Assembly (NCBI GenBank): GCA_964200185.2
Contig: CAXNAD020000152.1
Span: 1-27,111, forward strand
From: Choristocarpus tenellus KU-1152
Lineage: Eukaryota; Phaeophyceae
Reading direction: 5' to 3'
DNA: 27,111 bases
Shown: positions 1 through 10,632 of the stretch, piece after piece
Layout: each line of letters opens with the position of its first letter
Position numbering within the stretch: the first letter of the stretch is position 1
Made by a program: the position numbers and the translations under genes
The notes under the pieces: generated by a model
Seen by the model: only the letters and a program-made list of their open reading frames with translations
Told to the model about the DNA's origin: nothing
The model's database searches: none

Positions 1-20
1 GTAGGAGGCAGCAACAATGA

Positions 21-2371
21 ATGGGGCTTTGGAGCGCCTGGGGGGGGGATGGGGGAGGGGGCGAGAACAGTAGCGGGGCTGTGCTGGTGTTCATGCCGGG
101 GACAGCAGAGATCGATCGACTATGCAGAGAACTGGACTATGCAATGGCAATGGGTGTGGGGGATGCAGGAGATTATGATGACTTTGCAGGGAGGCGGGGT
201 GGGGGAGGGAATGCTTCTCTTCTAGTCCTCCCGCTGCATGGGTCGCTCCCCCCACAGAAGCAGCGTGCAGTGTTTGACCGGCCTCCTTATGGAATGCGAA
301 AGGTGGTTGTGAGCACCAACATTGCGGAAACCAGTATCACGATCCCGGATGTTACTGTTGTGGTTGATAGCTGTCGTGTCAAGGAGATGGGTTACGATAT
401 CGCGCGGCAGATGCCCCGACTGCAGGAGGCCTGGGCGAGCCAGGATTCGTTGACCCAGAGGAAAGGGCGTGCAGGGCGTGTTAGGGAAGGCGTGTCGTTC
501 AAGCTTATCCGAAGGAAGACCTTCTCGCGATTGCCTGCGCATGGCACTCCAGAGATCAGACGGGTTCCCCTGGACCACCTTGTGTTACAGATTAAGTCTC
601 TGGGCTGCGAAGAGCACCCTTCAGTGGTGCTGGGCAGGGCTCTGGACCCGCCAGATCCTAAGGCTATTCAGGATGCGGTGGATACACTTACGGGTCTCAA
701 GGCACTAGGAGAGAATGCGGTGAGGGGGTTGGTTGGGGTCAATGGGTCCTTAGGAGGTGCTATGGGAGGATTTGTCTTGGAGAGGCGGAGTGGGTGTTTT
801 GTCTGAAGGACATGGAAAAAGTAGAAACCGTTATATAGGTCATTAAACAATATGCCTGAATGCTGTAGTTGATCCACTGATGATGAGATTAAAGCCCCAC
901 AGGTAACCGCTTGTTGGCATGGACCTTACTGTAGGTAACAAGAGAGTAATAGGATATCCCACACTTGGTATTTAGTGCTGCAATAGTAACAGAAATGTAT
1001 AATGAGAACCAGACAATCAACCAGAGGTGCTTCCTGGACAAGTGATGTTTTTCCTGGCATCAACTGACAGTATTTACTGTTATGTTGTCCTAATGTTGTC
1101 CTAACCTCATTCTATTACCCCCCACTCTCCTTCTCTCCCTTAGCTGAAGAAAAGTTTTTGTAGCAGTTTCTTGTACTCCAGGAAAGAGTTATTGCCCTAC
1201 TGAGGTCAATATTTGGATACCTTAGTCAAACGACAAGCTCACCACTGCAACCCTTGCCCACCCTGCCACTCCCTCCCCACATTACACCCCGTTCGTTTAT
1301 CATGTTGCCCTCTCTGGCTCCCTTCAGGAGCTGAGCCCGCTGGGTTGGCATCTCGCAGCGCTGCCATGTCCTGTGCAAGTGGGCAAGATGCTCGTGTATG
1401 GGGCTGTCCTTGGCTGCCTTGACCCCGTCTTATCCATAGCCGCAGGGCTTAGCTGCAGGTCCCCCTTCCTATCCTCAGGAGACCCCGAGAAGCGTGAGGC
1501 CATAGATGCCGCAAAGAGACGAGTGGCGGCTGCGGGCGGGGGGCGCAGCGACCACACCCTTTTGGCTGTGACTGTGTCAGAATGGGAAGCGGCCGGGGAT
1601 GGTGGGGGCGGGGGCGGGGGAGGGCGGAATGGAAAGGGTAGAGGCGGGGGGGGAGAACGGGGACGTTCAGCTTACTGCCGTGAGAATGGACTGAGCTTTG
1701 AGCGCATGCGGGAACTCGGGGAGGTTCGTCAACAGCTGGCGCAGGCGTTGGCTGGCATTGGGTTTATCTCAAGCCCTCGGGCGGCATTTGACTCATCTGC
1801 GAACGTGAACGCGCAGGCACGGAGCTGGCGTGTGGTGAAGGCTGCAGTGTGTGCAGGGCTCTACCCCCGTGTGATACGTGTGCACCGGCCGATGGAGAAA
1901 TTTGTGGATCTTGTTGGGGTCGGGGCTGTTGCTGCACGGCACACAGCCAAAGAGTTTCAATTCTTCACCAGGCCAGTGGATGGGGGGGGCGGTCCTGGAA
2001 AGGATGACCGTGTGTTTATCCACCCGTCATCAACAAACTTCACGACGAATGACTGGTCCTGTCCGTGGCTGGTGTACCATGAGCGTGTCCACACGAGTCG
2101 TGTATTTGTCCGGGATTGCACTGAGGTGTCACCCTATGCCCTCCTGCTTTTTGGTGGTCAGGTGGCGGTGCAGGCAGGGCTTGGGCGCATCACTGTTGAT
2201 GACTGGGTGAGATTTGAGGCCATTGGTCGTATTGCGGCACTGGTGAACAAGCTTCGTCAGCGGTTGGATAGTATGCTGTTGGAGAAGATTGGCGACCCAA
2301 GGCTGGATATCGCGGGGTCGAAACTGTCGATGGCCCTTGTTGAGCTCCTCCAGACTGATGGCATGGGATAG
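21..2371 (+). CDS. DEAH-box RNA helicase, C-terminal half (5' end outside window)
   Basis: ATP-dependent RNA helicase of the DEAH/RHA group, closest in feel to DHX36/DHX57/DHX29. Two exons are visible: one ending at 719 and 1328-2371, joined in phase 0 across a 608-bp intron (donor gcg|gtgagg, acceptor cttcag|gag). The first carries the RecA2 domain: VLVFMPG, LHGSLPP near 232, motif V STNIAETSIT near 315-345 and motif VI QRKGRAGRV near 457-483, then the start of the winged helix. The second carries the ratchet/HA2 region (QVGKMLVYGAVLGCLDPVL) and the OB-fold (CPWLVYHERVHTSRVFVRD, YALLLFGG), ending at TAG. RecA1 with motifs I and II lies left of the window. A Gly-rich insert (about 1590-1670) interrupts HA2. 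The ATG at 21 is not the true start: TGA at 18-20 is in frame just before it, so the exon must enter after 20 (possible acceptor at 69-70) or a base is missing in the G-run. The family is certain; the exact paralogue is not. Confidence 0.93.
720..1327 (+). other. Intron of the DEAH helicase gene
   Basis: Phase-0 intron inferred from protein continuity: the winged helix runs from LTGLKALGENA directly into ELSPLGWHLAALP. It starts gtgagg and ends in a pyrimidine-rich tract (about 1235-1325) followed by cag. Reading through instead reaches a stop at 804-806. No repeat or RNA gene is visible inside. Confidence 0.85.
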
Positions 2372-4551
2372 GGGGGAAGGAGAGGGTAGTAGGTTATGTG
2401 ATGTTGAAATGTGTTTGCTGTGGGGGAGTTTGAAAGCAAAAAGAGGTGATAACTCCTTTTTGAGATTCTCAGACAAAATTTGGTTAGAACTGTTATTAAC
2501 TTGCTCTTAGCATGTCCAGATACTAGGTAGCGGGTACATGAGAGAGATGATGAGGTGAGGTAGGAGTATCCCTTTTTCGCTATTGTCTACTTGTTCTCCT
2601 CTTGAAGGCAAACGGTCCCGAAAAATTGGGGGTAATGTTACAAAACTGTGACAAAGGATGTTCCTTGTCTACATTGATCATATCTGGAGACCAAGATAAC
2701 TTAAGGTGGCAGGCAGACCTACAAGAAATGAAGGCATGGTATCATCGCACAGTCTTGGAGTGTGTTTCTATTACTGTGTCTGTTTTTGGTCGCCAGGAGT
2801 GTTTTAGATGGGGTTTCAGTTCAGTTGGTAGTACGGTATGACTAAGAAACTGTTGACGGTATATGTAGAGATACCTGTACCGTTCATGGTGAATGCATAA
2901 TGTCATGTCACTCCATTGACAGCCAATTTTCAAGTTAGTTGGCAGCCCGTGCTGTGAGAGGCCTTGATTTAATGCACAGGTCACCACTCTTGGTCCTAAT
3001 TATTTAGATTTGTGTAACTGTGAGGTGGAGAGTCGTTTGTAGTGTGGTTCAGCATCTATAGTACCGTGACACCACCAGTACTTCTGCCTCTAAAGGCATA
3101 TGCATATATAGTGAACGAGAGTGTTGCCCGCTTCCCAAAATATTCCAACTAGTTGTCCTCCAAGGACATTATGTGCAGAAATAGAGAGGAGCTACTTCTT
3201 CATTGTCACATTATTATCCACCTAGCAGTATGCCCGGGACCTGCAGTAGTTAGTGGGGATGGGCAGGTGGTCAATTGTTTGACAGAGGTTGGAATTGAAT
3301 GCTTTACGCCACTTGGTTCCAAGTAAAAGCACTATATTGCAATAATAGCAACAGTGTTTACATGAGTCTTTCTTTGTCATTTAGGACTACTTGGCATTCT
3401 ACTCATAGATAGTACAGTATGTGGAAGTATGTTATGCATGTACGCGCCTAGTGAGTGGAGAGGACGAGGCTGATGCAACATTTTTTAATGCTAAAATGAG
3501 TGACCGCTTCTCACGCTTGCTTTTAATCAGAAAGAGAGATACTTTAAAACTCCCCATGCTGTCTCCTGACCTGCTTTGCATGGGGACACGAGGTACAATT
3601 CATCACTAACCTGCAAAAGTGGTGGTGGGAATCATGAAGGGACCTTTTGAGTGAAGACTACCAACTCCTGTACTAATTCGCCGCTGCTGTAGCATGTTGG
3701 GTACTGCTTTAGGCTTTTGTTTTAGCACTGGACAAAGGCTAACTGCACACAAGCTACTTGACTGCGACGATTTTTTTATGTGTTGGAAACGTGGTCAAGA
3801 ATACACGCAGGTGGTTCTTTTGTGTACAATAAGTATTACATAGTACATACATGCACAACAGTCTTGTGTTCCCAAGTGATTCCAATGTGCTGTTAAGTAG
3901 GAGGCGGTGTGTGTTAATCTGAAGCTGCACTATTTGGCTTCTCTATTTTTATTCTAAAAGAAAGTAACCAGTCAACAAAGAGAGTGGCAACTCTCGCTCT
4001 CTCCTCTTTGGTAAGACCAAATACCATCCATGTGAAGAAGCACACCACTGAGATTCAGAGACCCTCACTATTTCGATGTACTTGAATGAGCTTTTTTCTC
4101 TGTAGGTCTGCCTACCTTGACAGCAGTGCTTATATTTAATGTTGCACCACTTGGAAATAATCGTAGCAATAGTGCATATATTCCTCCCTGTATGTAGAGG
4201 GCCATTGTGTTAGTCGGTGCACCAAAGGTTCCTTTTGACAAGCTGGTTTTAAGCAACCTTGATCAATGTTGGTAGTTTGATTCACTCTACCTTTCTCTTC
4301 TTTTTTGGTATTGCGAGGAAAACAAGTACTCCGTATCATAGTACATACTTAAAACACTTTCAATTTAGAGGAAAGAATTCGCAAAAGTACAGTGTACAAA
4401 ATGAAACTGTGAGTCTACCCTACTGGTAACTGTAGTTACGACTACTACCATAAGGAATCAACTGTACAAAATTGAGGTTTGGAATTGATGGACGAGCTGC
4501 TGCCCGGTTTAATTAGTAGTTGCTTAATTCTCAAGGGGTGGATCTCGGACC
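2372..4551. other. Gene-free interval between helicase and PH/ear gene
   Basis: About 2.2 kb with only short frames lacking family resemblance, splice-supported continuation or low-complexity bias. It presumably holds the helicase 3' untranslated region and the upstream region of the gene at 4552. I see no tRNA, inverted-repeat element or convincing promoter motif. Confidence 0.6.
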
Positions 4552-7500
4552 ATGGGAAGTGCGGTAGCAAAGGAGAAGCTGTGGGATGATGACCAAGACA
4601 CGTCAGGACCTGACGACTGTCAAGACATTTCAGCCTTCGAGCACTCGTTTGCGGCGAATATAGAGGACTTCACTCCTGGCCTTCTGCCGTCTGTAGAACC
4701 AGCATCTGATTCTTCCAACCGTGCTTGCTCAGGTCGGGCAGTGACAGTTGAAATGATGATGGAAAAGCTGGTGGTGCGAGAGGCCGTGCGGATGAAGGAA
4801 AACATCTTGTTGTCAGTGCCATACGAAGAGATCCACCAGTTGACTTGGGATCATGCGCAATCCAGCCTGAAACTCCGTCATGGGGGACACTCGAGCGACA
4901 GTGTACCCGATTATACCTTCATATGCTTCCGAGTTGAGAACTCACTAGATCTAGAGCTGGAGCTTAAGCTACGTGCTAAGGCAGCGATCAAGAGGGGAAG
5001 GAAACTGGAAATCTCCTCATTCTATCTTGGCATATTCGCAGGTCCAACAAAGCCCAAGCCATTCCAACGCAAGCGGCCGAATCTCGCATTATCTGTACCC
5101 GAAGGAGAACTCCCATCACTGCTGGTATGGCTTGACTCTACCACCAGACCTAGAACTCGTGTTAGCGTTGTCATATGACCAGTCGCTTTCAGAATACCTG
5201 TAGGTATCTCGCCTTTCGACCTTCCAAGGGAATAATCCTAATACTTCAATAACCTCATCAAACATGTAATTTCTTGCCCCGTTTCTAATCAAAGTGCTCC
5301 TGGTTCATGTTTTGGCTCACTCTGCTAGGATATGCGCCGTTGGGCACTAGAGGAGAACGCAGGTAGTGCGAGCCCAGTGCCATCTTGTTCGTCCCTCAGG
5401 CCAAAGCTTGCTCTAGGAATGATCTATCAGGGAGAGAATCGGTTCCCATTGTCAGTAGCAGACGGTGTCTATAATACGGGCAGCAGTAGCGACTCTGGAC
5501 GTGGAGAGGGCGAGCTAGTGATGAATTTCTCTGCAATTAAGGTACAAATGACGGAGGGCGGTATACGCATCATTCCTTATGACGACATCAAGGACTGGGC
5601 GTTCCTTGACCTGGTGGGCACTAGGAGCTCTGCGGTGAGTGGCCTCAAAATCTGGATGGCTAATGGGAAGAACCTAGGCATAGATGTCAACAATGAGGAA
5701 GGGGGAGATGGGAACAACGGACTAAAGCAGAATCATATCTATCTTGGCATACCTGACGATTGGCTGCTACTTGCTCGCAACAGCATGGAGTTCTTCTGGA
5801 ATCGGCATCGGGCAGACCAGTACTTGTTACCAAAAGCTGGGTCAATACTTGGGCGGCCTGTGGCTTCTGTCATCACGCTCACTGGGGAGGTGGTCTCCCC
5901 CAACCCACTGACGGGACTCCTTAATGCCATTGACCTTGATGGCTCACCTGTCCGGGTTGGGCAGGTGCTAAAGAGGTCAGGACACCTCCATCTCAGTCCT
6001 AGATCCTTGTTAGGTGTGGAAAAAAAGCAGCCTCTGAAATCAAATGCAACTGCCAAGTCAACGTGGGAACGGATTGTGTTGCACCAAGGATGGCTGCGTA
6101 AGCGTGGTGGTGGAGCCTTAAAGAGGTGGCTTTGGCGATACTTTGTAATCTTCAGTACGTGTCAGGGTCATTTCCTTGCCTACTATGCTGATGTGTGTGA
6201 CATACCCCTATTCAGCACAATCCAGAAAGAACGTAGATTTGTGGACCTATGCCAAGTATGCTTCATACGACCCGAGACTAACCGAGAGTCAAGGGGCATA
6301 CCCCCTCATGCATTCACCCTTGTGACCATGAAGCGGCAGTGGACCTTGAGTGCAGATTCTCAAGCAGGAGTACAGAAGTGGCTTATGATGCTCTCAAGGG
6401 CAGTTGATGAAGACGTGGCGGTCGTCACTGATGATGAAATGATATTCGAAGTATTTTTGTATGTTGCAGTGGGGAGAGAAAAAACATACAGGTTTAAGGG
6501 ATCTGCAACAGCACATATCGGGAGCAGAGGAATGAAGCTGGAACTCGAAGAAAAAGAACTAGGGGGAGGCTCTGGGTCGATCCGTGCACAACCCTGGGCA
6601 GGGGACACCTCTGAGATGCCACGTATTCATTTTTGGAGTTACACAGACTTCTTCAATTGGAGCGTTGTGAAACTTTCTGAGAGTGGTACAGGCTTGAGGA
6701 TCAAGTGCTTCACCGATGCAACGTTCGAGAACAAACAGGTATGCTTGCGCAGCCCCCTTTACAACAATCTCTAGAGTGCGGTGACTCTGAACTCACACAG
6801 AAAACGAATACTACCTTTATGAATAAATTTTTCTAAACACCACTCTCTTGCACATTATACTTAGAATTTCACCAGCATGTGTCAGCTTCAACAAGCTGCG
6901 GTTTTGATTATCATGCGTAAGGTTTGCCCAAAGATTGGAGGAATTGACAAGAAACCAACCAATGCTGCGTGCAGAGGAAAGTTGGTGGCAATCCTCCCAG
7001 TACATAAATGCAGTTGGATTTATGATATCTTGCTGGAGGATGGTAGATGCCAGACATTTCAATACTGAATCCCGTCGAAACTGGCAGGGTGCTGATCATT
7101 TTCCCATGTGAGCTTTTTCCTGCTGTAGAACAAAGTATGAAAGACCCGAAGCATTTAAGAGGGTAGGAGTTTTACGCTGTTAATCCGCTTGGGGCTTGAC
7201 TTCCCGCGGGTTTTTTATGCCCTTTTTCGGTTTTCTGTGTGAACACACTTGCCTAAAGTGTATACATGACTATGAAAGGTGTGTCCGGAGCAAGGATATT
7301 GATACTTGCTAACAAATATCATAAATCGCAACATTGGATTTATGATCCTGAACGAACGCGGCCCTGCCGTCTTAAATGCTTTGACTCAAAATGAAATTAA
7401 TTCATATGTGTTGTTTAAGCAAAATACAGAATAAATGTAGACTCTGAATGTATATTGGAGCAAATAAAATATTTTGTTAGAGAAACTGCTATTGTAGCAA

Positions 7501-10500
7501 TCCAAGTGTCCATGCCAGAGGTACATGCTGGCGGTAAGAATCTGAGACTTCCTAGCAAACAATCACAGAAAGGGATGAGAAAGCCTGCAGCACACAACAA
7601 GAGAGCATGTATCTACATGTAATGTACTATGTGGAGTACTTCAAAGTGTGCCCAATAACTTTCGTGCTCAATAGTAGTTCGAAGTATATTCTGAGTTTAA
7701 ATGTCTGCTTCATGAGTCACATTGGAGAGAGCCACTTGTTGAGGAGCCTAGACTAGAGGGTGTATACTGTGGAGAATGCGCAGAGAGTTCTTCATGGGTT
7801 GAACAAATACAAAGAAATATTACAAGAATGTTGTTTCAGCTACAATGTACAGCATATTTACCTGTTCTTTTCCCCACCCACATATCCTTAACCTCATGCA
7901 CCCCTGTCTGCCCCGCTGCTTTAGGATATGACACTGGTGACATCACAGGCCTCACAATTGGCAATTGCGATTGAGCACCACATCGAGAAGTTCATGGCAT
8001 TCATGCACCTCCGGCTTGAGACCTCACAGGGCATGGCGACTGCTCATGAAAAGTATCGACTAGAAAAAATATATACTGGACAGGAGACTGCAGTAGATGA
8101 GAAAACGTGCCTGCAGGGTCAACCACAAAGAAACATGAAAAACATTAGCACTGAGAAGGGGGAGGGGGGCAAGAAGGCAGATGGAGACACCAATGGGTTT
8201 GGCAAAAAGATGGCGGAGGGGTCAGAGATGATGAAGTGGGTTGAAGATCCTTGTGACACAGATCTGAAGGAGGTCACGGCAGCCTTGGCCCTACACAATC
8301 CATTCCAAGTAGTGGTGGGGCCTTCTGTAAAGGACAATGCATTGGATGGGTATGGAGCACCTAAGCTCACCCTTACAGGTGGAGGGACGACTGGCGAGAG
8401 AATCAATCCGTTTGACCAATCTGACAGCAGTGAAGACGACGGCAATTGTGGGGAATTGAAGAGCAGGACCATTGGAGTATGGGAAGACATGGATTCTCAC
8501 AGCTACCTTTCTGCAGGTGACATCACAACATTCTTCCCAGACGATGTGCCAGCTGACACTGAAAATACAGACACCCATCATCCCTTTAGCACCCCTGGTG
8601 CTCCTGCCCTGAGGACAGGACCACCACTTCCGACCAAGCCAGTGCCGCCGGCAGTAAACTTTGAATTATTGTTAATGATGGACGGACTTGACCAAGAGAG
8701 TCCCAAGGATCCAGGGAAGAAGGAGGCACTTTTCTTTGAGACAGTGAAGGATATTTTGCCGGGAGGCTGTAGTACTACTCCCTCAACACCAGAGCCTTCT
8801 CCCATTGTACCCCAAGCCTTGCCCTTCAGTGGTGGGGTGGGGGAGATTGTTGGACAATCGTTCCCAACGATAGTGGGAGCACCATCACAATCCAAGCCCC
8901 TGCCGCAATTGGCTGCAACGATGGGGCCTCCAAGCTGTCAGGTGTGGGAATTGAGCCCACCAGACTTTGCTAGGACATGTCCTGGTGCAGCAGGACAGTC
9001 CACATCGGACTTCTGTCCTTTTGCCGACCCAGATACAATGGGTATGCCTGGTGGGGACTTGAATCCTGGAGAGGGGCTAGGAATGAAGGTAATCATTATG
9101 AGTAAGTGACTGGAGCCATCTAAGAGGGGGTAATATTTTGGTCCTTGTGAGTAATACGGTATTTTTTAACCCCATATAATATACACCATGCCCATGCCTC
9201 ATATGCAGTTAGTCTCTGTTAGGATGGTGTTGTTGTAGAAGAGATTATAAGTGGACACACTTTTTGCTGAATGCTTCCTCCATAGTGCTCGAAGCAGATG
9301 CATCACCGGGGCAGTTATAGGGGTCCTTGAAACTCAGCAAACCCCCCTTCTTAGGTGGTCCCACTCAGGGCATCGTAGAAAGAAGCTAGAAATACTACTG
9401 GTATTGTTTTTATACTATAGTGTACAGCGCTTCTCTAGTACTCTACATCGTAAACGTTTTTACACATTTGGAGTACCCTTACAAAAAATTGTTTGAATTA
9501 GATCGTTCAAAGTTGCTGCTCATGACGGGGCAGGTTGAACTGTGCGCACTACAAGAAATCAAAATCTAATGGGAGCGTTCATGGAGTACTACTCCAGAAT
9601 TTTCCTGAAGGCCAGCAGTTCCTGCAGGCTGATATTATAAGAATCCCTCTTCATGGTTTGGTCCCTAATTTCCACAATAATTATCGTTTGCCTTCAAACC
9701 CCAACTCCCAACCTTGAACAAGAAGTGACAAGCACACCCACCCACTTGTTTGTCTCTTCGTTCGCATCACACAGGTCATTTACTCCAGCCCAGACTTAAA
9801 GGTGACTGTTGAAAACTCAAAGAAGGAAAGCGATGGCCGCTACATGCTTACCCTCCTCTATGAGCGTCCACCGTCAGCACTGTCCACGGCCAACTTGACC
9901 ACCTCTCTCCATGGAGAGTGTGTTTCGACCCTCAAGGCTTCTTTCCAGCCCAAGGTTATCTCAGCAAGGCTGGGGCCGAACACGGACCCTGTTCGTCACA
10001 CTTTGTCACTCCGCTGCATCCGCCCTTTTTGCCACCCCCCCCAACTCTCCTTGCTGCTCCGCTCACCCCCACCCCCTCCCCCCCGTATCTCGTTTTCCCA
10101 ACAACTCGACTCTTCCCCCCAAGACCTGAGGGTCGACATCCCGCTTGTCGGGATCACCATGTCTTCCTTCGTCCAGGCCATTCCTGAGACAGCTGACTCA
10201 TTCCGTCGAAAGTGGTCTGGACTCTCTGCCCCTGCGCAATCTGCACAAACCACAGTATTAGTTGCAAATGATCTTTTTCCAGGGAATACTTTCCGTTCCT
10301 TGGCACACAACATGGGATTGGCAGAGGTGTCTGGGGTTGGAGAAGACACTCTGCTGCGAGCAGAAGGGTCACAGAGGGCTAAGCTTGTGGCAGCAGCGGG
10401 CTGCCTGCACACAGCCACCCGGTCAGTGTCTGGGGAGGAGGTGACCGTGGATTGTCTTGTTGGGGTGGAAGTGAGTCATGCCACCTTCACTCTCCCAGCA

Positions 10501-10632
10501 GCCTCCACCCCAACTACTGAGGGAAGTGGAGTGCCTGTAAGAGTAACAGTTAAGAGTGTTAACCACACCTTTGCAGACTGTTTGCTGCAGGAGATCGTGG
10601 CAGGGTTGCGGGCAGGGAAGGATAATCAATAG
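4552..10632 (+). CDS. PH-like/PH-domain protein fused to an AP-2 alpha-type appendage (putative monomeric endocytic adaptor)
   Basis: Four exons (4552-5124, 5329-6738, 7925-9088, 9775-10632), all joined in phase 0, give 1334 residues. Start ATG 4552 follows an in-frame TAA. Order: PH-like module (about 68-205, VPYEEIHQL); second (about 215-352, IPYDDIKDW, closing helix SMEFFWNRH); canonical PH (about 440-552: GWLRKRGGGALKRWLWRYFV, closing VQKWLMML); third PH-like (about 562-693, WSYTDFFNW, closing helix IEHHIEKFMAFM); disordered acidic/Pro linker (about 694-1049) with NPF at 786 and 822 and LLMMD at 910-914; appendage (1050-1334), with a beta-sandwich half (VIYSSPDLKVTVE) and a platform half (ITMSSFVQ, FRRKWSGLSAPAQSAQ, closing helix FADCLLQEIVAGL). 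The ear resembles alpha-adaptin, but no adaptin trunk is present. Inferred role: a membrane-binding clathrin/EH adaptor in endocytosis, like GGAs in logic but not homologous in front. The PH and ear calls are strong; the PH-like calls come from recurring pattern only. Confidence 0.8.
5125..5328 (+). other. Intron 1 of the PH/ear gene (phase 0)
   Basis: Donor ctg|gtatgg, acceptor ctgctag|gatatg, 204 bp. Splicing joins GELPSLL to DMRRWALEEN, completing the closing helix of the first PH-like module. Without splicing the frame stops at 5176-5178. Confidence 0.8.
6739..7924 (+). other. Intron 2 of the PH/ear gene (phase 0), hosting a small inverted-repeat element
   Basis: Donor aacag|gtatgc; the acceptor follows a long pyrimidine tract, ctgctttag|gatatg. 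It joins FENKQ to DMTLVTSQASQ inside the third PH-like module. The 1186-bp intron contains the 240-bp element at 7148-7387. Other short frames inside look random. Confidence 0.8.
7148..7387 (+). mobile_element. Small terminal-inverted-repeat element, family A copy 1 (intronic)
   Basis: Ends gaagcatttaagagggta and, inverted at the right, gagtcaaagcatttaaga. It is a diverged copy of the 20368-20620 element: both carry the left segment gagggta(n)gagtttt and an internal segment of about 40 bp (7274-7314 against 20496-20535, including ggtgtgtccgga and caaggatattga). It is non-coding and MITE-like. No clear target duplication is visible. Confidence 0.6.
9089..9774 (+). other. Intron 3 of the PH/ear gene (phase 0)
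   Basis: Donor atgaag|gtaatc, acceptor catcacacag|gtcatt, 686 bp. It separates the end of the disordered linker (PGEGLGMK) from the first strand of the appendage (VIYSSPDL), so the whole ear lies on one exon. Confidence 0.8.
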
